64,000 nucleotides of DNA, taken from Heloderma charlesbogerti. Lineage: Eukaryota; Chordata; Lepidosauria; Squamata; Helodermatidae. The stretch spans positions 2,170,001 through 2,234,000 of the forward strand of contig JANEZZ010000520.1 in NCBI GenBank assembly GCA_026122225.1. The letters run 5' to 3'. The notes beneath the pieces are model-generated. The model had not been told where the DNA came from. It ran no database searches and saw only the letters and a list, made by a program, of their open reading frames with translations. Both the position numbers and the translations under genes were made by a program. Positions 28,960 to 39,993 of the stretch are shown here, one piece after another (the first letter of the stretch is position 1; each line of letters begins with the position of its first letter).

Positions 28960-30762
28960 TGTTTATTATTTGCTTGAGTTTCAGTTACTGAGGCCTGAGG
29001 ATGCGGACAAGGTGCTTGGCCAAGTCCGATCGACCACTTGTGTGCTTGACCCTTGCCCTTCATGGCTTATTAAATCAAACAAGGAGGGGTTGTCCGGCTG
29101 GGTCCCGGAGATTGTAAATTCCTCCTTGAGAGAGGGAGTGGTGCCTGCCGCTTTAAAAGAGGCAGTAATTAGACCACTCCTGAAAAAGCCTAACCTGGAC
29201 CCAGAGGATGTTAACAATTATAGGCCAGTGGCCAACATCCCCTTCCTGGGCAAGGTGCTTGAGCGGGTGGTTGTAGGACAGCTCCAGGCACTCTTGAATG
29301 AAACGGATTATCTAGATCCATTTCAATCGGGCTTCAGGCCTGGTTTTGGAACGGAAACTGCCTTGGTCGCCCTGTGGGATGACCTCTGCCGGGAGAGGGA
29401 CAGGGGGAGTGCGACCCTGTTGATTCTCCTGGATCTCTCAGCGGCTTTCGATACCATCGACCATGGTATCCTTCTGGATGGGTTGTCTGGGTTGGGAGTT
29501 GGAGGCACTGCACTACAGTGGTTCCGCTCCTACTTGGATGGCCGATTCCAGAAGGTGGTGCTGGGGGATTATTGCTCTGTGCCATGGCAATTGTGCCATG
29601 GGGTTCCACAGGGCTCTATTCTATCCCCCATGCTGTTTAACATCTACATGAAACCGCTGGGGGAGGTTATCCGGAGGTGTGGGCTGAGGTGCCATCAATA
29701 TGCGGATGACACCCAGCTCTACCTCTCTTTCTCATCAAAACCAGGTGAGGCAGTGGCTGTTCTGAATCAGTGCCTGGGCACAGTAATGGACTGGATGAGG
29801 GCTAATAAACTGAAACTCAATCCAGACAAGACGGAGGTACTGTTAGTGGGTGGTTCGTCTGCCCGGCTAGGTGATATTCAACCTGTTCTGGAGAGGATTG
29901 CATTCCCCCTAAAGGATCAGGTTCGTAGTTTGGGGGTGCTCTTGGATCCAGAACTGTCACTTGAGGCACAGGTGAACTCAGTGGCACGGAGCACTTTTTA
30001 TCAGCTTAGGCTGGTATACCAACTACGCCCTTATCTGGACAGAGATAGCCTAGCTACAGTTATCCATGCTCTGATAACTTCTCGTCTGGATTACTGCAAT
30101 GCGTTATACGTGGGGCTGCCTTTGAAAACGGTCCGGAAACTTCAGCTGGTCCAAAATAGGGCAGCAAGATTGTTAACAGGGACTGGCCTGCGAGCTCATA
30201 TTACGCCAGTACTTTTCCAGCTGCACTGGCTGCCAGTCCATTTCCGGGCCCGATTCAAAGTGCTGGTGTTAACATTCAAAGCCCTTAACGGCTTGGGGCC
30301 AGGTTACCTGAAGGATCGCCTCCTCCCATATGTGCCTGCCCGGACCTTAAGATCATCCTCAGCGGCCCTTCTCCGTGAGCCCCTGCCAAAGGAAGTGAGG
30401 CGGGTGGCTACTAGGAGGAGGGCTTTTTCTGTTGTGGCACCCCGGCTCTGGAATGAGCTCCCCAGTGAGGTTCGCCTGGCGCCTACATTGTACTCCTTTC
30501 GGCGCCAGGTGAAGACCTTTTTATTTTCCCAGGCATTTTAGCTTTCTAAATTTTTATCTTTGCTGTTTTAAATCTGTATTTTAAACTCCTGTACTGCTGC
30601 TAGGTTTTATTGTGGTTGTACTGTTATATTGTGGTTTTAATGTTCTATATATTTTAAACTGTTTTATTGTGTGTTGTTTGGTTTTAGTTTTTGTGAACCG
30701 CCCAGAGAGCTTCGGCTATTGGGCGGTATAGAAATGAAATAAATAAATAAATAAATAAATTA
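28960..30762 (+). mobile_element. L2/CR1-clade LINE, 5'-truncated, with open RT frame and AAAT tail
   Basis: Homology starts near 28970 and the frame stays open to the stop at 30539-30541, about 520 codons of element sequence. It lacks the endonuclease domain, as expected for 5' truncation during target-primed reverse transcription. The RT domain carries ALKEAVIRPLLKKP, ANIPFLGKVLERVV, LDPFQSGFRPGFGTETALV, LLDLSAAFDTIDHGILL, HGVPQGSILSPMLFNIYM and the catalytic CHQYADDTQLYLS (YADD at 29699-29710). The C-terminal part ends LWNELPSEVRLAPTLYSFRR. The 3' UTR is T-rich and closes with GAGAGCTTCGGCTATTGGGC, a small hairpin, and (AAAT)n from about 30740. The lack of stops suggests a recent insertion. 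The L2 or CR1 label rests on motif recall. Confidence 0.9.
30738..30762 (+). repeat. (AAAT)n microsatellite tail of LINE
   Basis: Five to six AAAT units follow the LINE 3' UTR directly, so the microsatellite arose from the element's tail. Confidence 0.85.
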
Positions 30763-30890
30763 TAAATATAGCACCATGACCGCTCATGGTGCATTGCCAA
30801 GTACAAGAAGAGAAGTCCCTGCCCTACAGAGCCTACAGTCTAAAGTTCAGCACAGGGAAGGCAATAGAAGAAGGGGAGGGGAGGGGAGGC
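30763..30890 (+). repeat. Dispersed repeat (TATAGCACCAT family), copy 1
   Basis: AAATATAGCACCATGACC then AGTCCCTGCCCTACAGAG and TTCAGCACAGGGAAGGCAAT. A second copy begins at 63904. It resembles a LINE/SINE 3' end; class uncertain. Confidence 0.5.
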
Positions 30891-30924
30891 ACAGACAGGG
30901 AAGCAAATTGCATTTGTTTTAGCT

Positions 30925-31330
30925 GAGCCAAACCATACGTTACTTTAATATAAGGTAGCTATGTCTTTTTTTTGTCTTTTTTTACTCTAGAGTAAGTGCA
31001 GGAGCCCTGATCTGGATCAGAACCCTAGCATGGGGGAGGACTTTAGTCCTCCCCCCTGCTCCAGTCCCAATCCAGATCTGCTTCCCCGTGCCTAAGATAT
31101 ATGGGTGAAACTCCTACTTCGTGTAGACCCATTGAAATGAATGAGACTTCAATTAGTCATGTCTTTGCTTCAGTGAATTTGTTTTAATGAATCACGTTTT
31201 AGCAATATAAATTGCAGGCATGGTTCCCCCAGTCCAGCTTGGGATTGCAGCACAGGGGAAGGGTTAAAAGCCCCCTACCCCCAAGCTAGGGTCCCAGTCC
31301 AGATCATGGCCTCTGCACTTACTCTAGTCT
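30925..31330. repeat. Inverted-repeat MITE (ACTCTAGAGTAAG family)
   Basis: Left arm (30983-31030) ACTCTAGAGTAAGTGCAGGA with CCCTGATCTGGATCAG; right arm (31285-31327) CCAGTCCAGATCATGGCCTC with TGCACTTACTCTAG. The opening GAGCCAAACCATACGTTACT recalls the AGCCAAACTAGAT repeats. Central bases include CCCATTGAAATGAATGAG. Non-coding. Confidence 0.55.
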
Positions 31331-31612
31331 GTGGAGCCCTCCATCACCTTGCTTTCTTTATCTCTCTCCCCTTACACCCTGGATACTTCTGTGCCCCTGA
31401 CCTTCACTTCTCCAGCTCCACCACCTCAGCCTCTGAAAATCTCCTGATACCTCCACCCTTTTTCCCATGCTGCCCCACATGCTTGGAACTGCCTCCCAGA
31501 ACACCTGTGTGATGCCACCTCTCTTGCTTCCTTCAAGTCCCTCCTCAAGCATCACCTTTTCTGTGAAGCCTCTGGCACGACCCTCTACTTCCCAAACCCT
31601 GCTGTAGTGCAG

Positions 31613-32215
31613 GCAAAGCACATGTGACTTTAAAAATGAAGCTAGCAGCTACGCCTTTTCTCTCTCTCTCTCTCTCTTTTTTTTTTTTTTACTCTAGCAC
31701 TCCTGGCAGTGAATCCAGGAGAAATCTGGAACATGGAGGACCCCCATCCAGCCCCACGAGGCGTGGGCTCCTTCCCCAAGCCCCCACCCTCTGGAGGCTA
31801 GTGGGGAGAGAATCCCTGCTGTTATTTCCGATCACTGACTGGAGATAATCGTGGGGATTTCCCTTAGTGTGCTGCTCGCCCTCTGAACTTGTGGGAGTGA
31901 GTGGTAGCCCAAGTGCTTCGCCTGCTCCGGTCCTCTCCAATGGGGGAAGGCACAGGGCAGGTGTAGCCGGATCCCTGGCCGAGGTGACAGGTAGAGGAGC
32001 GTTCCTCCACCTGGTACCGAGTCTTCTCTGTGTGTGGACCTTCCCTGGCCAGGGAAAGCCCATCGCAGAGAAGGCAGGGACCAAGGACGGCAGGGACCAA
32101 GGACGGCAGGGGCCATGGCCCCAGCCCCTGCCATCATCAGGCCTGTGCAGGGGCTGGGCAGTCATTTGGCCCCCCACCCAAAGTTTGACAACCCTGTCTT
32201 AAAGGCAGGCCAATG
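31613..32215. other. GC-rich repeat-like stretch with (CT)n/(T)n run and tandem 16-mer
   Basis: GTGACTTTAAAAATGAAGCT and GCAGCTACGCC open a stretch resembling the start of the MITE at 30925, including TTTTTTTACTCTAG. A (TC)n run at 31660-31678 passes into (T)n. At 32073-32105 GCAGGGACCAAGGACG occurs twice in tandem, then a third partial unit. Overlapping open frames on both strands (for example 162 codons on the minus strand) reflect high GC, not a gene. Confidence 0.4.
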
Positions 32216-32294
32216 AGTAAGGCTTCCAACACTGATCTTAAAGCGTGGGTAGTTTCACATCCGTGTAGGTGGTCTTTCAAAAATAACCTGCTGT

Positions 32295-32432
32295 CAGAAC
32301 CTAGGAAGCTGCCTTATACTGAGTCAGACCATTGCTCCTTCTGGCCCAGTATTGTCGACATTTGACTGGCAGCGGCATGGACTGGCATGGGCTTCAGGCA
32401 GGGTTTTTCTAGCCCTACCTGGAGATGCCGTG
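32295..32432 (-). mobile_element. tRNA-related SINE fragment (minus strand)
   Basis: AGGAAGCTGCCTTATACTGA, GTCAGACCATTGCTCC and CCTACCTGGAGATGCCGTGG ATAGAAG match, as I recall it, the body of a widespread squamate retroposon whose far end resembles the complement of a tRNA. That tRNA-like end is missing here; a MITE half follows. Family name not assigned. Confidence 0.5.
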
Positions 32433-32435
32433 GAT

Positions 32436-32512
32436 AGAAGCATGGCTGGCTGGGGGATGCTGGGAGTTGTACGGCTTTTCTCTGTCTAAAGATGCAAAGA
32501 ACTGTTCCATTA
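32436..32512. mobile_element. Right half of a Harbinger-like MITE
   Basis: GCATGGCTGGCTGGGGGATG then CTGGGAGTTGTACGGCTTTT, CTCTGTCTAAAGATGCAAAG is the right arm of the short subfamily, ending near GAACTGTTCC. The left arm is absent. Confidence 0.6.
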
Positions 32513-33165
32513 AAGCCTAGTTCTAATACTGCTAAATTTCTATTGGCAGGCGTAGATGGCAGGGCCTCTGATATTCATTGCACTGTAAAATGGCCCTGGA
32601 TCATGTATAGCCACTAATCACATGGCAAACGCATATCAGACTAGAGATTAGGCAATGGTGGGATGACTCGATGTGGGAGATAAATTGACAAAAATCTATA
32701 CCACATATAATTGCCAAATTTGACCTATCTGTCTTCTGGTTGGCCAACGCATGCAGCAGCATAAACGCATGCTAAAAACAAAGTTGATACGCACCCAACA
32801 AAACAACCTACATCTCATTCTATCCCATCCCATCCCTTCTCACACCCCGTGCACGTATTTCTCTCCCGAAGTCCCATAGCAGTTGAAGTGCCTGTGTTCA
32901 TCATGGCAGTCCCCATATCCCCCTCCCCACAAGGAGAGTCCAAAAATTCAGGCCGATGTGTCGATCCGTATCAACAAACCCGTTCTACAGTTTTCATCTC
33001 CACTAGGAGCAGGCCTTTGGCAAAGCAAACGGGTCTAAATTGCCCATTCAAGGCCAAGCCCCTGCCCCACCCCCACCAAATACTTTGTATCACAAAATGG
33101 ATAGCTCACAACTATATAGTGTTGCTGAGAAAATTCATTCCCCCCCCCAACCGCCCCCCCGCCAC

Positions 33166-33420
33166 CACTACTATGAGGATTGCAGCTAAGCTTGGAGGGA
33201 ACAGGGGGTGGCAGATGATCATAGCATCATAGAATAGTAGGGTTGGAAGGGGCCTATAAGGCCATCAAGTCCAACCCTGATGTCAGCATCTCTGCTAATC
33301 AATAAGTGCCAGAGCTGCATCCCTGCAAACCCGGCTCCACCACACCTCTGGGATCCCTATGTGGCCAGCAGTCTCCTTTCTCAGTGCTCTGATTGCGGCT
33401 TTCAGCAGCCTGTGGATTTC
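33166..33420 (+). repeat. Repeat C, copy 1 (interrupted by CR1 fragment)
   Basis: ATGAGGATTGCAGCTAAGCT TGGAGGGAACAGG and, after the CR1 piece, TCTGCTAATCAATAAGTGCC AGAGCTGCATCC match the complement of 50650-50950. A C-run (CCCCCCCCAACCGCCCCCCC) lies just before it at 33140-33160. Class unknown. Confidence 0.45.
33221..33284 (-). mobile_element. CR1 3'-terminal fragment inside repeat C
   Basis: CATCATAGAATAGTAGGGTT GGAAGGGGCCTATAAGGCCA and AGTCCAACCCTGA is the complement of a CR1 3' end with its octamer (CATAGAAT). GATGATCA before and GATGTCAG after could be a degraded target duplication. Confidence 0.7.
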
Positions 33421-34129
33421 TACTTGACCACAGCTGCATACACACATGTGCATGCATATGTGAATGCACATATCACTATACGAAGTCAGGCCTGGGCTCA
33501 GAACAATTCTTTTTCCTTTCCTCATTCCTTATCCCTTCCTTTCAGCAGTGAGATGCAGATTGGGATTTATCCAGGTTCATTTTAAGCTTTTCTACACAAG
33601 GCTGTTATTCTGCTGCATCTACTTTTGCTTTGGTCACAGAACTGAGTTCCGAGCACTACACGAGGAGCGTTTCCTTTCCTGCTTTTCCACGACATAACCT
33701 ATAGGTTGCACTGTGGTATAGCAGAATAGCACAAACACACAAGAGGAAACCACACTTTCTTTCACTTTCACAATTAAATGCCACGTTTTCCCTTCTCTAA
33801 AAAACTTGCCAAAAGTTCTGGTTAGACAAAGAAGTGAAACTGGAGTGTCATGACATTGGCTAAAGAATGCATAAAAAATCATGAGTAGGGAATGATGAGC
33901 ACACGATAAATGTCTCATGTAGAAAAGATCAATGTCTCCCTCTTTCCTGCTTTCATTGGGTGTAGCCCAGCTCCTTCTGGTTGCTCCTCTCCTCAGAACA
34001 GCTCCCATCCTACCCCTGCACTGAGGTTTTCAGTTCAAGCTCTGCACTGAACAGCTTCATGTGGCCCTGTAACACATCTTTCAGTGTGTTGGTGTGTGTG
34101 AGTGTGTGTGTGTTTGATGGAAGAATGCA
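33421..34129. other. No gene recognised
   Basis: Includes a CA/TG-rich patch (33437-33475) and (GT)n at 34090-34112. No frame has recognisable homology before the CR1 starts. Confidence 0.3.
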
Positions 34130-34134
34130 ACAAC

Positions 34135-35122
34135 AAGCTTTGCCAGTAACAACAACAAAAGACTTCTCATGTACAGTGAGTGAGCTCCAAAAGGATCTCT
34201 CCAAACTGGGAGAATGGGCATCTAAATGGCAAATGCAGTTCAATGTAAGCAAATGTAAAGTGATGCACTTTGGGGCAAAAAATCCCAACTTCAAGTACAG
34301 CCTGATGGGATCTGAGCTAGTGGTGACTGACCAGGAAAGAGATCTTGGGGTTGTGGTGGACAGCTCAATGAAGATGTCAACCCAGTGTGCAGCTGCGGCT
34401 AACTCCATGTTAGGCATAATTAGAAAAAGGATTGAGAATAAAACTGCCAACTTCATACTGCCCCTATACAAATCTATGGTGCGACCACACTTGGAATATT
34501 GTGTATAGTTCTGGTCACCACACCTAAAAAAAGATATTGTAGAGCTGGAAAAGGTGTAGAAAAGGGTAACTAAAATGATCAAGAGGCTGGAGCATCTCCT
34601 TTATGAGAGAAGGTTACAACAGCTGGGATTGTTTAGCTTGGAAAAAAGGAGGGTAAGGGGAGACATGATAGACGCCTACAAAATTATGCATGGCGTGGAG
34701 AATGTGGATATGGAGACATTTTTCTCCCTTTCTCAAAATACTAGAACCTGGGGTCATCCTATGAAGCTGATTGGTGGGAGATTCAGGACAGATAAGAGGA
34801 AGTACTTCTTCACACAGCTCATAAACTACGGAATTAGCTACCACAGGATGTTGTGATGGCTACCAATTTGGATGGCTTTAAAAGGGGGTTGGACAAATTT
34901 ATGAGGGAAAAGGCTATCAATGGCTACTAGTCTTGATGGCTATGTGCCAGTACCAGAGGCAGTGAGCCTATGAACAGCAGTTGCTGGGGAACATGGGTGG
35001 GAGGGTGCTGTTGCATTCATGCCCTGTTTGTGGGTTTCTGGTTGATGGTTGGTCACTGTGTGAACAGAATGCTGGATTAGATGGCTCCTTGGTCTGATTC
35101 AGCATGGCTCTTCTTATGAGTT
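34135..35122 (+). pseudogene. CR1 LINE, 5'-truncated, RT C-terminus and 3' UTR
   Basis: The frame (34135-34505) encodes the part of CR1 ORF2 after the RT active site: LGEWASKWQMQFNVSKCKVM, MGSELVVTDQERDLGVVVDS, NSMLGIIRKRIENK and LYKSMVRPHLEYCV, stopped at TAG 34506. It continues in the same style at 34575-34856 (YERRLQQLGLFSLEKRRVRG, FFSLSQNTRTWGHPMKL, FRTDKRKYFFTQ). The 3' UTR ends with GTTGGTCACTGTGTGAACAG and CATGGCTCTTCTTATGA. The catalytic YADD region is upstream and missing. Two early stops or frame changes inactivate it. Confidence 0.9.
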
Positions 35123-35377
35123 CAGGGCCAACACAAGCTATACTGCAGCCTTTCATGAAAATTAATTCTGCTGCCCTTGCCTTGTATCTTTTTGTAACAC
35201 GGGATGGGAAGCAACAACAGTCCTTTTGCCCTCTCCCCTTGGAAAAATGTGCTGGGCTCACCCAGCTTTCTGTTTCACTCACTTGTGTCAAGCCAGTATG
35301 TCCAAGGGGGGCTGGTGCAGTATGGGAATCAACATATCAGCCCTTATGAAAGAACAACACGGTGAGTGATAAGCAAC

Positions 35378-36440
35378 TTTGGTTTATAAAGAACAGATTG
35401 TGCCAGACAGACCCAATAGCTTCCTCTGACAAAATTGCAGATTTAGCTGACAAAGGGAATTTAATATCGCTAGATACAGAGAGGCTTTAGGCAGAGTCCC
35501 TCACAAAACACCTTTCCTAATCAAAAAGTATCAGAATTTTCCTTACCAAGGTGTTTCAGAGATGAATATTAAAACAACACACAAGTCAACGCTGTGTTAA
35601 AAAGCTCCAAAAACAAGATTCCTCTAGTTAGAAAAGCAGCTGGTTTTGAAGGCACTGTAAAGGGCCTGGCAAGGGGCAAGGCAACCCCTTTCCCTTAACT
35701 CCAGCCAGCTGCCCTCCCTGGGAAGCAGCTGGACAACAGGAAAGTAGTATCCCTTTCTCTTTAACAATCACTATGGTGAATTTTCTACAATTCACAGGTT
35801 CTCAGCTGTATGGGCAGCTAGTCCCACCTCACTTACAAGACAGAACCATATACCCATCAGGCACAGATCAGCCTACACAAGTCACATGACAAAACCATAC
35901 ACACCAATCCTCATAATCTTTACCAGCAATAGTAGCTGATTGTATATGTGACACATTCTAGGAACGAGATAGGATTGTTAACTTGTTTTTTTTAAGGCTT
36001 CATTCTGCTTGATTCAAGATTGCCTACTCCACAATTGCGACAAATCTCTAAAATGTTCCTTTTGAGAATGTTGCTGTGCAACTAGAGAGCTAGCTGACAG
36101 CCCATCAACAAATCAATTATGCAGAACACCTTTGCAACCAGGCATGATATATTAGGAGCAGGAAGCATCAGGTCAGTCTCAAGCTGGCTACTCTTTAAAA
36201 TCTTCATTAGTGGTTTCGGAGGTGAAAATACATTGCAATATTGATCACGTTTGTGGATCAAACAAGGAGGGCTTGAGAAAACAGCAGATAAATGGAATCA
36301 CTTAGTGATAGAGAGACCTCAGCAAAATGGATGAGTTTAAATGGGATGAGATTTAATTTAGATACAGTAAATGTAAAGTACTCTATTACAGCACCCAGCA
36401 TGGAGATGCATAATGAAAGAGTGTTACCTTCTCTTAAGGC
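35378..36440 (+). pseudogene. Ancient CR1-like LINE remnant, interrupted
   Basis: 35378-35535 translates in pieces to a pre-catalytic RT region (GAACAGATTGTGCCAGACAG, then GCTGACAAAGGGAATTTAAT, with words recalling 'DLVDKG...LDTFRKAFDTVPHK'). 36150-36440 recalls the post-catalytic CR1 region (AAATGGGATGAGATTTAATT, then GTAAATGTAAAGTACTC). Between them lies 35560-36140, including repeat D. Many stops. Assignment is by eye and tentative. Confidence 0.45.
35640..35780 (+). repeat. Repeat D, copy 1
   Basis: AAGGCACTGTAAAGGGCCTG and CCTTAACTCCAGCCAGCTGC CCTCCCTGGGAAGCAGCT resemble 43558-43720 (GAGGCACTTTAAAGAGCAGC, CTTACTCCAGCCAGCTGCCC). Same orientation. Class unknown. Confidence 0.45.
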
Positions 36441-36677
36441 AGTACAGAAAAAGGATTGTTTGGGAAGGAAAGACAACATGCCAATAACTGCAAAGGGCAG
36501 GACCCAGCAGTATAATAGAGACTGCAATTGGGATGAACAGAAATGGATATGTGTAAGAAATGGTAGCTATCTGCTTACATATCTGATTCCCTCCTTGATA
36601 TAGAACAGGAGGACATATACCCTTGACATACACCCTGCTAGTCTAAAAAGCATGGATTGACATAATTTACTGATGGA

Positions 36678-37127
36678 GGGAGCAATCCTATGGCCGCTAG
36701 TGAGTGGGTAGACAGCCATAGGATATCTTGTTTTCCAGGAACCGACCTCAGAGCCTGCGCTCTGAGGTGGGTTCCTCTAGAACTGACCTTCCCCCACTTC
36801 TGCGCTGCCTCTCAGGCAGCGCGGAAAAGCCCTGTGCTCCGCGCTTGCAAGAAGAGCACGGAGCGGCCAAAGTGGGGTGTTCCCAGGGGGCATTCCAGGG
36901 CGGGGGTGTGTGGAAATGCCTGTACGACACATCCAATGTGTCGTATGGCAACCTCCACCCCCGCTCTGCTCTTGCGGCTAGACAGCCACAATCGGCTGTC
37001 TAGCTGAAAATGCAGGGCAGGAGAAGCGTGGAGGGAATGATCCCCTCCGTGCTTCTCCTGCCCTGCACTGAATAGATGGTCGCCTCTGAGTTCGGAGGAG
37101 GCCGCTTATCTGCATAGGATTGCGCCC
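36678..37127. mobile_element. Harbinger-like MITE (long GC-rich subfamily)
   Basis: Left end GGGAGCAATCCTATGGCCGC, right end GCATAGGATTGCGCCC followed by TTA. The interior has CAGGAACCGACCTCAGAGCC against CTCTGAGGTGGGTTCCTCTA, and GCTAGACAGCC against GGCTGTCTAGC. Closest in design to the copy at 47064. GC-rich with many CpG, but not a promoter island. Confidence 0.8.
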
Positions 37128-37194
37128 TTAAAATACTTTTAGACTTCCCATCATCTTCATGGATACCAGGGTGGCAAACAATCAACATGACTGT

Positions 37195-37268
37195 AATTGT
37201 TGTACCCTGCCATGATGACTTTTTGGCAGATAAGATGGTATATATACGTTAATAAATAATTTTAAAAA
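37195..37268 (+). repeat. LINE/SINE 3'-tail-like fragment
   Basis: TAATTGTTGTACCCTGCCAT then AGATGGTATATATACGTTAA TAAATAAT resembles a retroposon 3' end. It lies next to the BovB insertion site. Confidence 0.35.
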
Positions 37269-37289
37269 AAACACTAATCCTTACAATTG

Positions 37290-38944
37290 TTGTTGCTGTT
37301 CAGTCGTGTCTGACTCTTCATGACCCCATGGACCATAGCATGCCAGGCCTTCCTGTCCTCCACTCTCTCCTGGAGTGTGCTCAAGTCCATATTCATTGCA
37401 TCGGTGATGCTATCTAGCCATCTCATCCTCTGCCGTCCCCTTCTCCTTTGGCCTTCAATCTTTCCCAGCATCAGGGTCTTTTCCAGGGAGTTTTCTCTTC
37501 GCATTAGGTGGCCAAAATATTGGAGCTTCAGCTTCAGTATCTGTCCTTCCAATGAGCACTCAGGGTTGATTTCCTTTAGGATTGACTGATTTGACGTCCT
37601 TGCAGTCCAGGGAACTCGTAAGGGTCTTCTCCAGCACCACAGTTCGAAAGCATCAATTCTTCGGTGCTCGCAGCCATACGTTGCTACTGGGAAAACCATA
37701 GCTTTGATTATACGAACCTTTGTTGGCAAGATGATGTCTCTGCTTCTTACTATGCTGTCTAGGTTTGCCATAGCTTTCCTCCCAAGGAGCAAGCATCTTT
37801 TAATTTCATGGCTACAGTCACCGTCTGTGGTGATCTTGGAGCCCAAGAAAGTAAAATCTGTCACTGCTTCCATTTCTTCCCCTTCTTTATGCCAGGAAGT
37901 GATGGGGCCAGATGCCATGATCTTAGTTTTTTTAATGTTGAGTTTCAAACCAGCTTTTGTACTCTCCACTTTCACCCTCAACAAGAGGCTCTTTAGATCC
38001 TCTTCATTTGCTGCCATTAGGGTGGAATCGTTTGCGTATCTGAGGTTGTTGATAATTCTCCTGGCAATCTTAATTCCGACCTGTGATTCATCCAACCTGG
38101 AGTTTCTCATGATGGACTCTGCATATAAGTTAAATAAGCAGGGTGACAATATGCAGCCTTGTCGTACTCCTTTCCCAATTTTGAACCAATCGGTTGTTCC
38201 ATGTCCGGTTCTTACTGTTGCTTCTTGACCCTCGTACAGGTTTCTCAGGAGACAGGTAAGGTGGTCTGGTACTCCCATCTCTTTAAGCATTTGCCACAGT
38301 TTGTTGTGATCCACACAATCAAAGGCTTTAGCGTAGTCAATGAAGCAGAAATAGACGTTTTTCTGGGATTCTCTTGCTTTCTCCATGATCCAGCAAATGT
38401 TGGCAATTTGATCTCTAGTTCCTCTGCCTCTTCGAAACCCAGCTTGTACTTCCGGTAGTTCTGCTTCTGTTAGGTCCCTGCCTTCTTTGTCCTTTATCAT
38501 GCCCATCTTTGCATAAAATGTTCCCTTGAGATCTCCGATTTTCTTGAAGAGATCTCTAGTCTTTCCCATTCTACTGTTGTCCTCGATTTCTTTGCATTGT
38601 TCATTTAAGAAGGCCATCTTGTCTCTCCTTGCTATTCTTTGGAACTCTGCATTCAGTTGGGTATATCTTCCCCTTTCTCCCTTGCTTTTCGCTTCCCTTC
38701 TTTCCTCAGCTACTTGTAAAGCCTCATCAGACAGCCACTTTGCTTTCTTGCATTTCATTTTCTTTGGGATGGATTGAGTTGCTGCCTCCTGAACAATGTT
38801 ACGGACCTCCATCCATAGTTCCTCAGGCACTCTGTCTATCAGGTCTAATCCCTGAAATCTATTCCTCACCTCCACTGTATATTCATAAGGGATATGATTT
38901 CGGTCATACCTGAATGATTTAGTGGTTTTCCCTACGTTCTTCAA
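37290..38944 (-). pseudogene. BovB reverse transcriptase region with YAND at the active site
   Basis: The frame is open for about 550 codons. The order is PKKMKCKKAKWLSDEAL, a linker, KDKEGRDLTEAE, then directly ELPEVQAGFRRGRGTRDQIA, so the early RT block normally between these is deleted. Next come YFCFIDYAKAFDCVDHNKLW (first catalytic aspartate), GVRQGCILSPCLFNLY, and NLRYANDSTLMAAN at 38028-38039, where the canonical YADD has become YAND by one G-to-A change. The C-terminus runs LKLNIKKTKIMASG to FGHLMRREN and VHGVMKSQTRLN. A further short deletion occurs at YGCEHRRIDAFELW. The enzyme is unlikely to work. Confidence 0.88.
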
Positions 38945-39993
38945 TTTAAGCTGAAATTTTGCAATAAGAAGGTCATGATCTGAGCCACAGTCAGCTCCAG
39001 GTCTTGTTTTGACTGACTGTTTAGAGCTTCTCCATCTTTGGTTGCAAAGGACATAATCAATCTGATTTCAATATTGACCATCTGGTGATGTCCATGTGTA
39101 GAGTCACCTCTTGTGCTGTTGGAAAGAGTGTTTGCTATGATCAGCGTGTTCTCTTGGCAAAACTCTATTAGCCTTTGCCCTGCTTCATTTTGTACACCAA
39201 GGCCATGCTTGCCCGTTATCCCGGTGATTTCTTGACTTCCTACTTTAGCATTCCAATCCCCTAGGATGAAGAGGACATATTTTTTTGGTGTTAGTTCTAG
39301 AAGGTGTTGTAGGTCTTCATAGAACCGATCAACCTCAGCTTCTTTGGCCTCAGTGGTTGGGGCATAGACTTGAATTACTGTGATGTTGAATGGTTTGCCT
39401 TGGATTCGTACTGAGATCATTCTGTCGTTTTTGAGATTGTACCCCAGTACTGCTTTTCCCACCCTTTTGTTGACTATGAGTGCTACTCCATTTCTTCTAA
39501 GGGATTCTTGCCCACAGTAGTAGATATGATGGTCACCTGAATTAAATTCGCCCATGCTTGTCCATTTTAATTCGCTGATTCCCAAGATGTTAATGTTCAA
39601 TCTTGCCATCTCATGTTTGACCACCTCCAGCTTACCTTGATTCATTGATGTGACATTCCAGGTTCCTAAACAATATTGTTCTTTACAGCATCGGATTTTC
39701 TTTTCACCACCAGACACATCCACAGCTGAGTGACCTTTTGGCTTTGGCCCAGCCGCTTCACTCTTTCTGGCAGTACTTGGAAATTCCCTCTGCTCTTCCC
39801 CAGTAGTATATTGGACACCTTCCGACCTGAGGGGCTCATCTTCCGGTGTCATCTCTTTTAGCCTTGTGATTCGTTCCATGGGGTTTTCTTGGCAAGGATA
39901 CTGGAGTGGGTTGCCATTTCCTTCTCCAGTGGACCACATTTTGTCAGAACTCTCCGCCATGACCTGTCCGTCTTGGGTGGCCCTGTACGGCAT
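38941..39993 (-). pseudogene. BovB endonuclease region
   Basis: The frame encodes CLGTWNVTSMNQGKLEVVK, LNINILGISELKW with the catalytic-type glutamate, GVALIVNKRVGKAVLGYNL, ITVIQVYAPTTEAKEAEVD and ILGDWNAKVGSQ, the aspartate-asparagine pair of this endonuclease family. It would nick genomic DNA to prime reverse transcription. After NTLIIAN the frame slips: the region expected to carry the YTWTSPDG motif reads out of phase (about 39040-39130), and the final conserved SDH-type segment is damaged. The frame stops before the RT begins, so the single RTE ORF is broken. Confidence 0.85.

Noticed and set aside
28751..28960. Upstream part of the long LINE frame as a novel N-terminal domain
   Set aside because: Homology to the sister copy at 23505 begins only near 28970; the upstream codons are open by chance.
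30983..31327. Inverted repeat as a microRNA or CRISPR-like locus
   Set aside because: Arms are long and diverged like a MITE. There is no short regularly spaced repeat array anywhere in the window.
31689..32202. Overlapping open frames on both strands, up to 162 codons, as a CpG-island-associated gene
   Set aside because: Openness on several frames at once follows from high GC. The stretch is flanked by MITE-like words and simple repeats, and no promoter or coding signature is seen.
36780..37000. GC-rich, CpG-rich stretch as a promoter CpG island
   Set aside because: It lies wholly inside a Harbinger-like MITE, and the same interior recurs at 47064 and 20752.
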